Assembly (NCBI GenBank): GCA_020465985.1
Contig: JAANYP010004357.1
Coordinates: 142,896-206,895 of the forward strand
Origin: Centrapalus pauciflorus
Lineage: Eukaryota > Streptophyta > Magnoliopsida > Asterales > Asteraceae
Direction: 5' to 3'
DNA length: 64,000 nt
Each line of letters starts with the position of its first letter. Positions within the stretch are counted from its first letter, which is position 1. Under the pieces are notes generated by a model that did not search any database, was not told the origin of the DNA, and worked only from the letters and a program-made list of their open reading frames with translations. Positions 20,996 through 33,643 of this stretch are shown here, piece by piece. The position numbers were made by a program, and so were the translations under genes.

Positions 20996-23900
20996 GCCCT
21001 CTTCAGCTCCTCCTAAATGAACGCCGCATAACCATTCCCCACCCTCCAATACCTCATAACAACCGACAGTTTCTAGAGGAAACCCTTTTCCACTCAGATC
21101 ACTTCACAGAATTTGCTCCACATAACTGGAAACTGGACCTATCCATTCTCTGCTCCGAAGCTGAGGATATCACCTTTGATATCCTCAAAGGCCACCCAAT
21201 CTTCTATTCCCTCACCACAGCCATCTCCGTACCAATCATTTACCTTCAACAATTCTAGTACCACCTAAAGTTCGTCAATGAGGCAGTCCCTCATTCACAA
21301 CAATAATCGACTCCATCCCCATCTGCCTAACTCTAGAAGCCATACGCCACATTCTCTGCCTCCCAACCGAACACTTCTCAGTCACAAAATACTCCTTTCC
21401 TCCCATTCCAACCCCAGCCCAAACACTCCAAGAAGTCCAATCCCTAGGGTATGATGGTGCCCTATCCAAACCATCTGACTTCAAAACCAAACAGCTCCAA
21501 TCACACTGGAGGGTATTCTTTGATATTATCAACAAATGCTTCACTGGAAAGCATTCTGGCCACAAATCAACATCAATCCATGTTTTAGCCATGTTCGCCG
21601 CTTTTGCTTTTGAAAGACATTTCGATTACATGGCGTTCATTTTTTATGAGTTAAACAGGGCAATCCAAGATAGAGGAACCAAGAGAGAGCGGAAATTTAT
21701 ACCATTTCAAAGGTTCCTCCAACTGATCACTCAATTTGTCATGGATCAAGATGACGATATATATAAAAGGCCCGAAGCTGACGTCTACAATGCGGTTGCT
21801 CTCCAACGGTTTAATATCCCGTGGGACATTCCTCAAGTACCAGTCATGAACATTCCATTGTACCTTCTTCGTATGGCAGATAAGAGCTTAGAAAGGTAAG
21901 GGTTTATTAACAAGGTGTGTATCCAGAAGAGGCTCTGTCAGAACCGACAGAGCCCACCACTTCCGAAGGTGAGCAACGAAAGAGTGACGCCGAGTGTGAA
22001 AGGGAGGACATTGACAATCTTTTGGGTTCCGGGGAGTGGCAGTTGAATGAAGAGTGGCAGGGCACCGGAGGTGAGAGGCCAGAGACATGTGACTCTGAAC
22101 GCACCGTCTCTGACCCTTTGAGGGTCGAAAGATTGAGAGTTGATGGAGTTCCTACCCCCCAAAGTCGGACAATCCAATAAAAGGCCACCAGTCCAGTGGC
22201 CGAAATAACCCAACCTAGCCACCTAGGTTCCCCTCAAAGGGAACCTATTTCACATCACGGGAACATAGCACAAATGCCATCTCCCCCTCATTCAGAGAGG
22301 GGAGATGTTAAAATAGGTCACCTGCTTCCCCCGGTGACCGAAGTTCATTTGATCACGGTTGATTCCCCACCCCATAACACTCCACCACACGTGCACGATG
22401 CCTCCGTGACGTCCCTACACATTCGAGACGCCTCTGTGGCGTCTCCACAAACTTCCCGATCTGCAACCCAAGCTGGGGAGCAAGAAATGAGGGAAGGAAG
22501 TCCTGACGCGGCAACACAAATGTCATCCTCTTCAAGCCATTAACGGATTACACCGAAGATGTTAACGGCCGCTCTTCGTGAGGCTGGACTAGTTACCCGG
22601 GTTGACCTGGAAGCCCTCAAGGTCGCTTCTAAGGAACAACATTCCTCCCTTCTATATTTCTTGAAGGGAAAGGGTGTTGCAACTCAAGAGTTGCCACCAG
22701 GAACCCATTCAGTCCAATCTTCATCGGCGCTTCGAGAACAAATTGCCATGATCGCAGCAATCTTACAGATTCTATTGAAAGCCTCCGTAGGCTAATACTG
22801 CGCGTCAAGGCAGAGATGAATAAGAGAGTGGACAGGCTGGAATTGGCTGTCATCGATTTGCAGTCTCTATGCAGACCTTAGGCTGAGTCTTTGAAAAGGA
22901 AACATGACGACCAGGAGGACGCTGGTCATCCTGAGGGGGAGAAACGCCCAAGACTACAGCCTGAGGGAGAGGTACCGCGTGTAGGGGGAGCAGGAGGTGA
23001 ACAAAGTGGGGAGAAATTCACAAATGTGACAGGGGGCAGAGAGTAGAAGATCTAATGATGGCGATGGTAGTATATGAGCCTCCATCTGATAAAGTCGAAA
23101 TCATCTTATTGTCTGATTCAGACTCGGAGATCGATCAAGACAAACCAATAAAGATACCCAAACCAGAGCCTGAATCTTCACAAAGATCATCTTCATCTTT
23201 TGACTTCCTGAATTCACCAACTCACGTACCCCAAGAAGAAATATTATCAGCTCTAAAAGCTCCTTCCCCTCCTCCTACCCAACAGCCTACTCCTGAACCT
23301 TCCACCACCCCACATATCCAAACACCGTCCACCCAATCCACTGAACCAACAGGGGCCCGAACCGTTGATTGCTTTCAGGAGCAAACTGAGCCATCCCTTA
23401 AATATGTCAGAGTGGACCTGGCTAGGTCACATGAATCTCCAAGGGCAAAGTACATACTGCTCCTGCCAGCGAGAGAGACTCTCTAAGGCTCGACCATCTG
23501 GGTCGAGTCTATAAAATGCTTGAAATACCTGCTGCAGAAGTTGAGGCCCCACCGTTTCAAGGGCTGAAACAATTTTTGATGAAGTTAAAATCATAGGACT
23601 TCCTTCAGCTATATCTAGAAGATAAATTCAATGTTGTTTTCATGAAAAAGCCCGGTAAGTATAGCAGACGCCTTCTTATGGATTTATGCGACACATCAAA
23701 AGTAGAACAAGCAGAATACAATTAAATGATGTTGAGAGAACCCAGGCCGAAGTCTGCATACTAGTCAAAGTCGAAGATCGTAAAGATAGTCTCCATTTCT
23801 ATGTACAATCGGGCCCGTCTATTCACTCCTTCTTTCGACATCAAACGACTCACAACTGGTACATGAGAGTAACCTAGACTTTATGAACCCCGACGATATT

Positions 23901-24205
23901 GAAACTATGCACAATAAACTGAAAATAAAGTTAAGGGGAGATTAATTCATGTCACTACTCTAGCAGCTCTAACCAGATGTATGAGACAACTTTCTATCGT
24001 CATGTGCTTAATCGATTTCCAAATGGCTATTGAGAGCTTTCTGGTAAAAGTGGGACTCAAGGCTCCTCATCAAGCATTTTTTTGGTATCGATCATCAACC
24101 CATGTATCGAGTCTTCATGGGAGCTGATTAGGGAGTCATCTTTTTGGATAAGAATGGGCAGAAGAAGTCCTTGCGTTTTGAGGAGTTGCCTTATTACCCC
24201 AATAG
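18447..24205. repeat. Large inverted repeat C1/C2 (about 2.5-kb arms, ~0.66-kb spacer)
   Basis: The left arm 18447-20995 is the reverse complement of the right arm, about 21660-24205. The spacer 20996-21659 belongs to the C2 copy only. Arm identity is about 80% in the block I aligned by eye, so the arms descend from two related insertions or an old duplication. A transcript across this region could fold into a long hairpin. Confidence 0.75.
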
Positions 24206-24421
24206 CACTCTCTGTTTAATAAGAGCATAGCTGAATGGGAGATTCCAACAGGATGATGCCCAGAAGGTGAACTCAAGAAAAGGCCTAAGGAGATAAAGGA
24301 CATACTCAACGCACTTGAGCTTATAATTGACAGGTTGCATGCTCGCCAGGTGATCAGAAGATTCGATGTTATTCTTGGCCTGCGAGAATCTGAAGAGCAA
24401 GCCTGCCATCCTCCACATTGA
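20996..24421 (+). pseudogene. C2: ORF3 of a third copia family, decayed, N-terminus missing
   Basis: Fragments in order: core with DILKGHPIFYSL and IYLQQF (to 21258, stop), a frame change, then HWRVFFDIINKCF and ERKFIPFQRFLQLITQF (to 21897); acidic and Ser/Pro-rich middle (21917-22543); a short helical block with FLKGKGVATQELPPG (22559-22795); EIILLSDSDSE (23070-23480); and a C-terminal part with RFEELPYYPN (24180) and the short helix QVIRRF (24350). PPT-like AGGGGGAG boxes occur at about 22934 and 22982. The layout parallels ORF3 of A, including the final Arg-rich helix just before the PPT. The first ~100 residues are absent because C1 abuts here. Confidence 0.75.
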
Positions 24422-24426
24422 TTGAA

Positions 24427-24437
24427 AAGGGGGATAT
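24427..24437 (+). other. Polypurine tract of C2
   Basis: AAGGGGGATAT sits immediately before the LTR start TGTTACAT, a few bases after the last ORF3 stop. Confidence 0.75.
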
Positions 24438-24786
24438 TGTTACATATTAAATTTCAGTCATGTGGATTCTATTTTGTAATAGTTAGTTGAATTTTATTTC
24501 CATGTAATTTATTTTCTTTCATTTGTAAGTTGTTTCATTTAATTAGAAGTTGAGGGGTATAGTTTGTAAACCCTTCAAACTTGGTTTTAATATTTAAGGG
24601 AAAGCTCCTAGGGTTTCCCACAACTTTGTTTTTATTTTCATTTGAAGAAAAAAAAATAGCGACCGCCTTATTCTTTATTCTTTCTGACAAGTTCATCATC
24701 GATTTAGACTATTCTCTTTGTTTGAATCATTTTATATTACTGTTTATTGGTGTGAGTGCAAGATTATCATTTGGGACGAATTAACA
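24438..24786 (+). repeat. 3' LTR of C2 (349 bp)
   Basis: It runs from TGTTACATATT, just after the PPT, to GAATTAACA. It contains the TTTAAGGGAAAGCTCCTAGG leader-like block near 24593 and is clearly related, in inverted orientation, to the solo LTR at 43899-44257. The right boundary is set by the CA ending and by that relative. Confidence 0.7.
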
Positions 24787-24829
24787 TACAGGTTTGTAAT
24801 TGTAAAGTCAAATCAGTATTTACGGTTTA

Positions 24830-26059
24830 GGATAAAGTAGATGGGTCTGATGAATGCGAAATAATTGAGCTGTTTCAATGTTATACATGTGTTGGTCAGC
24901 CCATTGAGGCAAGGTATATACATCTTGAAAATATGATCAAATTTATTATTTAACATGTATAACAGATATCCTTACTCTTGGCTATAAATATTTATGTAGG
25001 TATAAAATACACTTGAAGGTCGAAGTGTTCACTAGATGTATTATCTTGACGTTATTTGATAGGGATGGGAGAAAACTTATGAACAAATCTGTAGATGATC
25101 TCCTCCAACATAATATTGAAGTATGGTTGATATTTGTTTGTGTTTTTCCTGTTGTATAAATTTATAATTATATTCGGATTTCATCATAAATGTATATTTA
25201 TGTACATAGGTTGGTGACAAGCATCGTATCCTGTGCATTGAATTGTTTGGTTAGGAAAACATTTGCATTTAAGTTGAAGGTTAATGAGTACGACCTTACA
25301 AATTAGTGTCATACATATGGGATCTCCACACTTATAGACGATGTTGAGATCATATCTCTGTTGCAAAAACAAAAAGGTCAACGGTCAACAAGGTACTTAA
25401 GGTACTTATTTTTTAACATTTACTTACATTTGAATTTCATGTGAGATTTGTTTCCGTTCTTTTAATATTATAATTTATTGTTCTTTATGTTAAATGTGAT
25501 TTAATTTTCCATTATCTAATACCATCTTCCTTAATCAATCCATAGTTCAGAATCAAAGACTATGGGTAGTTATTATGATTTTTGATATGTATCCTTTAAA
25601 AACCTAATTTTGATGTTTTTTTCATTGTTTTGTCAATTATGGTAATCCAGAGCAATTCATCGGATTGTTTTGACTTTCATGGTTATGAAGTTGATTCGCA
25701 AGGAAATAGTTCCGTCAAGGTACGTGTTGTTCAACACTTCACAGAACTTTATTTGTTATATTCTAAAATAATGTCATGTTTTATTAGACTATATATTTTG
25801 GTCATATAGGATGTTTCAAGCATTGGAGAAAATATCACCGTTCAAAGTTTTATGTCAATTAAAGCATGGTGATGATCAAGACAACGCCACCCCTATTTCA
25901 AACAAGCGTAAGGTTGGTGTTTATCTTGACGACGATAATTGTCAAATGTGTGCAACAAAGACTTTAAATCTACTCAATGTTGAAGTCAAAGAAGAAGTGA
26001 AAAACGAGAAACTCACAACAACCACCATGAATCTTTTGGTTCCGAAGAAAGAGAAATAA
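24830..26059 (+). pseudogene. Replication protein A 70-kDa-like gene (C-terminal part), Helitron-associated
   Basis: Spliced pieces fit the C-terminal OB fold of plant RPA1-like proteins: about 24831-24913 (CYTCVGQPIEAR), 25001-25121 (LKVEVFTRCIILTLFDRDG, KSVDDLLQ), 25240-25378 (KTFAFKLKVNEYDL, DDVEII), about 25650-25721, and a last exon from 25811 ending LLVPKKEK at TAA 26057-26059. The pieces are separated by T-rich introns with AG acceptors. A stop replaces a residue near 25307, and a frame break lies near 25252. The N-terminal OB folds are absent, and the gene starts next to the C2 LTR. RPA-like genes are carried by many plant Helitrons. After removing D and E, this one lies ~3.5 kb upstream of the RepHel gene on the same strand, which supports that origin. 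It would bind single-stranded DNA if intact. Confidence 0.7.
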
Positions 26060-27964
26060 AGCATTACGTTTATTTGTATTCAAATTATATCTACTTTTAT
26101 TATTTTCTATAATTTCAGCTTTTTAAATATTTCAGGTTCAGACAGTGTTTATCGTTTATTTTTGAACATCATTGCCATTTTTATGACTTCAAGATTTGTT
26201 ATCTACTTTTTTGACATGAATGTTTACACATGTTATTGAAAATATTTATACAATCATTGTCAACATGTCATTAAACATAAATTTTAAACATACATTTTTT
26301 CAAACTCATATTTAATTGTATTAAATGATTCTTACACTTCTTTGTTAGTATATAAAAAATAATTGATCTTATGAAGTTCATGTTACTTAATCACTTTCTA
26401 AAAGACTTTTTACAATTAATGATTACTTCATGTAACAAATATTATGTAACACGTTAAAATACGTTTCAAAACTAATATATAATGTAAAGAGATTTTAATA
26501 GTGATATTTTTATCCATACGTGACGATTATCCTGATAAACATAACCAACTAATACTTTTAAAATAAAATATTATTCATACAACTTTATACATGGGTTGCT
26601 AAACTAAATAGTAAAAGACGATTTAATTTTCTTTTTTTACGTTATTTCTTACAAATTTAGCCTAACAAAAGCTCCATCCTCCATCGTAATCACCTTTTTG
26701 TAAACACATAATTGTATGTATAACGAGTATTCTTTGAAACTTTTAATTAATGGGATATGATTGCAGAACATCTTTCCTGATAATCATATCAACGATGTTA
26801 ATTATGGAAAATGACAAAAAAACGAAAAAGGTATAAATTAAAAAAATAGTGATCCCATTAATTTATTCTAATTTATTAATAACTGTAATAGCAAATTTAA
26901 AATTAAGTTACAAGTTATTTTAACCACCTACTTGTCATGTATGAATAAACATTTTCAAATCAATTGATACAAAATTATGTCATTTGTTAATGTAATAATT
27001 TGAGTTTTAAATTTTTTTGAATTGTAACATTCAAATTTGAATTAAAGACAAAAAATTTAAATTCTAAAAACTTACCAAATTATATATAATAATTATAGCA
27101 ATGTTTTTAAATAAACATACATATAAATCCTTTCATTCTTAATAAACAATTTCTTTGATTGATAGCTTTTCTCTAACTCTTTCGTAATGGCCATAGAAAG
27201 TTACCAAATTTATGCTTACAATAATTCCTAATATATATTTATACTCATATATAATTTGAGTGTTAAATTTTTTTGAATTGTAACATTCAAATTTGAATTA
27301 AAGTCAAAAAATTTAAATTCAAAAAACTTACCAAAATTATATATGATAATTATAGCAATGTTTTTAAATAAATATACATATAAATCCTTCCATCCTTAAT
27401 AAACAAATTCAAATTATAAATTTACAATGAAGTTATCATTCACCCACATTTTCATCATCCAAAACAAAAATCATAATTCGTTTTCTTCAAAGTCTGAATA
27501 TCATCGATTAATTCTTTCAATTCTACTGGTGACAATTGCTAATCATTGTCAGCATCTACCTACTGCCCAAGCATTCACGTCCTCACTCAATACTCCATTT
27601 AACATGTATGTATCTCGCTCTTGACCATTGTTAATTGGTAACGTTAAACATCATCTGATATTACAATGTTTTATAAGATCATATATCCATCTTTGATTTT
27701 CTCAACTTTTATATAAAACTACACACATGTTTGGATGAAAAATAAAAAGAGATGATGTAACTTCTTTTTGGATTTTATATTCCTCACTTATCGACATTAT
27801 ATAATTTCATTCATCCCAATACATATTTTAAAATCCTATAATTTTAGAATCCATCATTTTAAATTAAGTCAATCCAAATGACACCCTTTATTTCATGTGT
27901 CTATAATATTGTATATTATTTTGTCAATTTGTCAATCATATAGATGATTTTTTCTCCGGAATAC
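26060..27964. other. AT-rich spacer between the RPA-like gene and element D
   Basis: Very AT-rich, with no convincing coding region except a 65-codon ORF at 27427-27624. That ORF has a hydrophobic stretch (LILSILLVTIANHC) but no homology I recognise. The spacer holds the 153-bp direct repeat listed separately. I see no element termini here. Confidence 0.5.
26997..27406 (+). repeat. Direct repeat of ~153 bp (two copies)
   Basis: 26997-27149 and 27253-27406 are nearly identical, from AATTTGAG(T/G)TTTAAATTT to AATAAACAA, with about ten differences. About 100 bp of other AT-rich sequence separates them. The purpose is unknown; a local duplication is the simplest reading. Confidence 0.8.
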
Positions 27965-28350
27965 TGTAAGGTCACCTACCTACGGATCTGATCTTGACGC
28001 GACACCTTCCAACGAGTGCGGAATCCTCGTTAGGGGTTTAACGGATCGATCACACACACTGAAACCCGGAGACTAACACAATGATAGACGTCAACAACGA
28101 ACGTCCCGACACATGAATCTCTTCGAAATGACTCTCTGAAGTACTCACAAGTTCGTAGTGCACTATACGAGCTCTGGGTGTGAATCTCTGTGAAAGTCTC
28201 TGAATAAAACGAACGGATGCTTTGTTTGCTCTCAAGTTCGACAGAACCTATGAGCCGTCAAATATCACTGAATTCACAATGATAAGTTCAATATATAGCC
28301 AATAAGTTCGTGTAGACGCTCATCCACGAACTATTTCTCATAAGTTCGCA
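27965..28350 (-). repeat. 3' LTR piece of element D
   Basis: It starts TGTAAGGTCACC and shares the GAGTGCGGAATCCTCG block with the F LTR. It matches 38175-38430 of the other D LTR (CAACAACGAACGTCCCGAC onward) and diverges after CATAAGTTCG, where integrase sequence begins. The word AAGTTCG recurs several times. Confidence 0.75.
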
Positions 28351-28545
28351 TAGTTATTATTACCAACATTGTTATATCAATTACCACACTTTACCCTTTT
28401 CGTGTAAGAGTCCTCAACTTGGTCTAAGGACCCAAACAACATGCCTACTGTTTAGCCCTTTGTACCCCTGTCCTGTGTCAAGAGCCACCACTATCCTCAA
28501 ACCATTTGTTGTTTGGACCTGTAGCTAACTCCTGCACACTAAACA
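28351..28545 (-). pseudogene. pol fragments of element D (integrase piece and protease start)
   Basis: About 28380-28445 matches the integrase region of F near 57890-57950, and about 28455-28535 matches the start of F pol (the GPNNKWF...DSG region), with the protease active-site area altered. The two are fused by deletion, so no function remains. Confidence 0.6.
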
Positions 28546-28552
28546 AGACAAG

Positions 28553-29670
28553 TCAGTTATCACGGGGAACCCAAGCCATGACTGACTTGGTAATACCGTT
28601 CTCATCCACAAACGTGAATTCTTTCAAATACCTATCTCTCCTTTGGGATGATTTGGGCTTTTGATCAAGAATAGGTTGTGGATTCAAGTGAATAACATCC
28701 ACTCTCGGCCTTTGGGTAGGTCTTTGCTGTTCAGCTCTTGAATAATTTTCGTTATAATACATCTCAGTTTGATAATTATGGGCTCTACCTGGTGTCTTAT
28801 GTCTATTAGGAGAATTAGACCTAACTAGAGTGTGACTCCTCTTAGGTGTATTATTCCTAATGATGGATTGGGGGCCAGCCATTCATTGACTATGGGATCT
28901 ATTTGGTGAATTATTCCTAAGTCCGTCATTTTCTCTGAGAGACACCGGTGGTTGTCGACTACCTAGACGTGACATCACAATTGAGTGCTTCTCAGAAGTT
29001 TGAGAACTACTCCAGCTCGTATCACTAGGCATTGTTTTTAAGGTTTGCTGCTCTTATTTCCTTATGTTTAGTGAATACTCTGACTTTTTGTAGGGACAAC
29101 CTGAAGCAACATGTCCTTTCTCATGACACTTAAAGCAAGACATCTTGTCAATAGATTTCTTATAGGCACTCTTTGACCTAGGTGTCTTACTAATGCCCTA
29201 TTGTTTGTATCAACAGCTTGGTTTAACTCCCCTTTGTTATTATTACTTACAGTCTTATCTTCTTCTAGTTTTGGCTTACAACTAGACTGCACACACTGTA
29301 CCATTTTCCTAACCTGAGGAGTACTTGAAGATACTTTAGAAGACTCAGTTACCTTGACTACCTCTGATTTAACCGTATCCTTGGTCTTATCCTGAGGAGT
29401 AGGTACATGGTTGCTATTTGCCTCAGCAACCTTAGCCCTAGACTCGACTAATTCCATATCTTTAAGAGAGATCTCTTTGGTCAGTGACTCTACATGCTCA
29501 TAAATTAGTTCATTCCTGACACTTTGTTCAATAAGTTTGTCATTTAGAACTATCAAACCTTGAGCATCATTTCTCAGTTTGGCCTGAAGATCTTCCTTAA
29601 TGTCTAATAAATTAGCATTATCTGATTTAAACGATTGAATTTGAGCAGTCATAGATAAATGTGTTTCTAG
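28553..29670 (-). pseudogene. gag of element D, C-terminal half
   Basis: The minus-strand frames end with YLKEFTFVDENGITKSVMAW and RDN then TGA, the same ending as gag of F, where the stop is TAA. Upstream (29068-29652) is the coiled-coil region with LNDKLIEQS and YEHVESLTKEI, matching F gag residues ~580-625, and the second zinc knuckle area is degenerate near 29100-29150. The N-terminal half is missing at the E junction. The gag terminator is conserved in position but not in codon between D and F. Confidence 0.75.
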
Positions 29671-29673
29671 TAC

Positions 29674-32094
29674 TGTAACATCCGGAACTAAACCAGGTTA
29701 GCAACAATTACCTAATCTGTATTTAATAGCCAATTATAACCTAATCAGTGGTCATTAGAAATTAATCAAGTGATTAACAAGGTTTATTAGAAAATTCAAC
29801 TCAATTAGAATCAAATTAATCGGTGCGATGAATCGGGAAATCAATTAATCCGATCGATTTACGATATGAGGGATTAATTCAACTAAGTACATAATTAAAT
29901 TATGATTAGTGACACTAATCATACACTAATACAATTACTTAACATTAATTATGCAAGACTAAAACAATTCATTAAAACAATGCATTCAAAAGTATTTATG
30001 AATTTACAAGAAAAGGGAAATACAAGAATACACCTTGAAATACATTTATACAAAAAAAAATGGAAATACACCCTAATTAAGGCCTATGGCCGGCCACCCC
30101 CCATAGTACATGTGAAGATTTGATTTCAATTTTATAATTCACAACCCATGCACAATCAACATCACATGGTCTTCATCTTTCACCATGCTTTGCAAGATCT
30201 TTACTGCACCCCTCTTATCACCATCATTTCAACCTCCAAATTTTCTCTATAAATAGAGACCCAAACCCTCTCATTTTCTTCACACCTTCAAAGTCTAAAA
30301 CCTCTTCTTTTTCTCTCCAAAAATCCGGCCACCACCCATCCAAAGCCAAAAAAAATTGCAACTTTGCATTCCTTCAATATTTCAAGAATATTTGGTGCAA
30401 GTCTTGCAAGGATTCCAACTTCTACTCCAAGTCATACTCTAAATACTTCAAAGTAAGTAAATACTAGTTATTTCATCTTATATTTATATTTATATAAGTC
30501 TTGCATAATATATATAATCACCAACAACAACAAGTTTCATAAAAACTCAAGTTTATAAGTTTCTAGTTCTTATTTTTAAGTTGTTTCTTTAAATGTGTTT
30601 ATGAATATATGAACACATTATAAACATGTTAATATTATGAAAACATGTGATATATATGTGTTTTATAACTTTTATAACTTTTACACAAGTAGTCTTTGAA
30701 TAAACAACAAGAATCATAAGTTATTTCAAGTTAACTGCGGATTTTCGGCAGAAAATTTATATCGACTTTGAAAAATCATAACTAATTCATAACTTATCGA
30801 AACAAGTTGATTCTTGTCTCAAAAGTTAGATCTATGTCTTAACTATAGATCTGGATGTTTTCATAATTTATTTTGGAGTTTAAGACCTCCAGAAATTATT
30901 TGGGAAACCGAAAGTTTGACAGCTCAAAAATGGCCAACATAGGGTTTTTAACGAGCTTTTTCACCAACCTAAACATCTCTAAAAATGGCCGTTCTTGATT
31001 GTAAAAATCTTTTGTATATAGTAGTTGAATGTCCTAGAAAACCAAAGTCTAAAACGTTTTGGAGCTTGGTCAAAAACAGCCTCAAAGTAGGCCGAAAAAC
31101 CTCCGAAAAAGCTGGAAAATTATATATATATATATATGTATAAACTTGACGTTTTAAGCGGGTTTTATTTATAAACTTGTAATGTTGGACGATTTAAGAC
31201 ATAGAAATCTATTAATATATATTATCATATATTAGAGATATTAAGTCCTTATTATCATTTAGGACTCGATTAATCTCGCTCAGTGCATCATCCATCCATT
31301 TACGCTAAAAAGCATTTTACGCTCGTTTTTACCATCACAAGCTCGGTGAGTCTTCATAGCCCATATTTTCACTATCTATTGGGGTGGAAATACATGCATT
31401 GTTTTTTTATATGGACATCAAAACTGTTTATTTCTTATATGTATTACATGTTTGGATTCATCAGCCCTCAAATCATGAACCGTTAATTGCATTTATTTGC
31501 AAGCGCGAATATATTGTGGATAGATCTATTGGGAGTCATGTCCCCCTTTCGGGTTAGTTCGGGTCGGCTAACAGCGAGTGCATATATATTCAACACACGG
31601 TATTATAGTCGGGGATACTGCACTGGGCAAACTCATTTTAATTAAGCTTCGGTTGCATGATGGTTTATGTAATAAATACACGGAATTTATGATTTTATAA
31701 ATTCAACTCATCTGATAATGTCCATAAAACTGGTCTTTTCGCGTAAACCTATGAGCTCACCAACAATTTGTTGACGTATTTTAGCATGTATTTTCAGGTG
31801 TTTAAGACATGCACATTCCTCGGAAGTATCCTAAGGCTTCTGTTCATTTTGGAGTCACATCATTTTCAAACTCGGAGATTTACATGCATCTTTCCGGATA
31901 AACTAAATCGTGTATTTAAATCTTTGTATTTTAAGAACTACTTCGCTGTATTTTGGTTATGTAAAACAATATTTACACTTGAAGTTAAATCAATGTATTT
32001 TTGAAAACGTCCATATAGTGGTCGTTCGTTATGATTATCGTTACGCTTCCGCGACGTCACTCTTCGTTGCCAACCGGGGTAACGGGGTGTGACA
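29674..32094 (+). repeat. Left LTR of E (2,421 bp)
   Basis: It runs from TGTAACATCCGG to GGGGTGTGACA and is followed by the primer site at 32098-32109 (TGGTATCAGAGC). A TATA box CTATAAATAG at 30247-30256 is followed by a CT-rich leader. The matching inverted LTR is 35753-38174. Confidence 0.88.
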
Positions 32095-32097
32095 GAT

Positions 32098-32109
32098 TGG
32101 TATCAGAGC
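32098..32109 (+). other. Primer binding site of E, left copy
   Basis: TGGTATCAGAGC, complementary to initiator-Met tRNA, lies three bases after the LTR end. Confidence 0.88.
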
Positions 32110-32195
32110 CATAGTTATAGTGAACTAGGTTGCATTAGTACCTAGACTATAACTGTTACAAAACTAAGTTTTCTTCAAGAACTGTGAACACATAT

Positions 32196-33640
32196 ATGGA
32201 CCCTGATGACAATAACATGTCGAACAATATGGCAATTATCCTGTTTGACTTAGAGGATGAATTCTCACCCATGGAACATAGAAGCCAAGGTGACACTGAG
32301 GTATACTTTGGATCGGGAACCCACCCAGACTAAATCAATAACGATGTAATGGACTCGTCAAAGCACAAGGAGGGAAATTGTGGCCCTGCAACACAAATTG
32401 CTCCACCATCACCACCACATATGCCACCCTACACCCTATTCAGAAGCCATCCCAATGGACCATTAAGGAAGTTCACTCCTAGGAAAAGGGTGTGACTAGC
32501 ACAACGGGAGTCTATCCCGGTACCTACTCATCAGCCAAGCCCGCAACTGTAACGACGGGCGAACGTAAGACAGTGGGGATGGATGCCTCGCACTCTGCAA
32601 GAGTGGAGAAACAAGAGGAAGGGATCCCAAGCCAGATAGAAACATCATCTTCCTCTCAAGTACCGACACTTACCCAGAAACCTACGATGCCCCTGTTGGT
32701 GGCAAGGGCCGCCAGACATGACCTCCAATTTCGACAAAATCCACCAAGAGGTCAGTGTGATCTTTGCAAGGATTAAGCAGGAGGCAATGCAAACCACCAA
32801 TAAACCTTAGGCCAACCAGAATACCCAGGCGATTCAACAAGACGGAATCGACGCATTGTGACAACGCCTAAACAGAGCCCAAAGCCCGCAGTGCAGAACT
32901 AACCCAACGACTTAACACTCTGGAGTACGAGGAAACCCAGAGGCATCTCATACTTAGTACCCTTCTACCATTTTATTATATTTATCTTGGCTATACCATC
33001 TGATATATCTTAGGGTAAATAAGACTTAAGAATTTATCAGAAAATTCTGACCATATCATATACAAAGATTAAGTATCAAGAACTTTTATGAGGAATCAAG
33101 TTTTAACTACAACATTGCGTAGGAGAAGATAAAGTTGTGACTATCTGCCTAAGAAATTTCAAACCCGTAGACTTATCCTCTTACCCCATTAGATACCACT
33201 TATGCATTTTTTTTTTTTACTATTTGATACTGGTACTGATAGGAGCTTTATATCCACTAAGTTCACCAAGCACATAAATTCCATTCTTACGCCATCAAGT
33301 GTTACTTATGCTATTAAGGTTGATGACAGTAAGACGCTTAAGACAAATAATATAAGTCGAGGATGCTCCTTAGAATTAGTAGGCCAACTCTTTAAAACAG
33401 ACTTGATGCCCGTCAAACTGGGAAGTTTTGACATGGTCATAGGCATGGATTGACTATCGAAAAATCGTGCGGAAATAGTGTGCAACAAGAAGTCGGTTCA
33501 TATACCCTTAGCCAATAAGAAGGTACTTACACTCCAAGGCAAAGCAAGAAATACCAAAGAAAGCATTATCCCCAGCATTAGGACCCTGAAGTGTTGACAG
33601 AGAGGGAGCCAAAGGAAAAGCGGCTCAAAAATATCCTGGT
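32196..33640 (+). pseudogene. gag-protease remnant of E, left copy
   Basis: Gag starts at ATG 32196 (MDPDDNNMS), aligned with ATG 35650 of the other copy. It decays quickly into short frames, the longest at 32492-32776, and most of the capsid is deleted. From 33202 the retropepsin is readable: LLFDTGTDRSFIS at the active site, ISRGCSLELVG, and GMD followed by TGA where Trp is expected. The same TGA occurs in the right copy. The frame then reads LSKNRAEIVCNK up to the palindrome junction near 33643. Confidence 0.8.
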
Positions 33641-33643
33641 TTC

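Noticed and set aside
27427..27624. 65-codon ORF with a hydrophobic segment in the RPA-D spacer, as a possible captured host gene exon
   Set aside because: No splice partner, no homology I recognise, and AT-rich context. Left as part of the spacer description.
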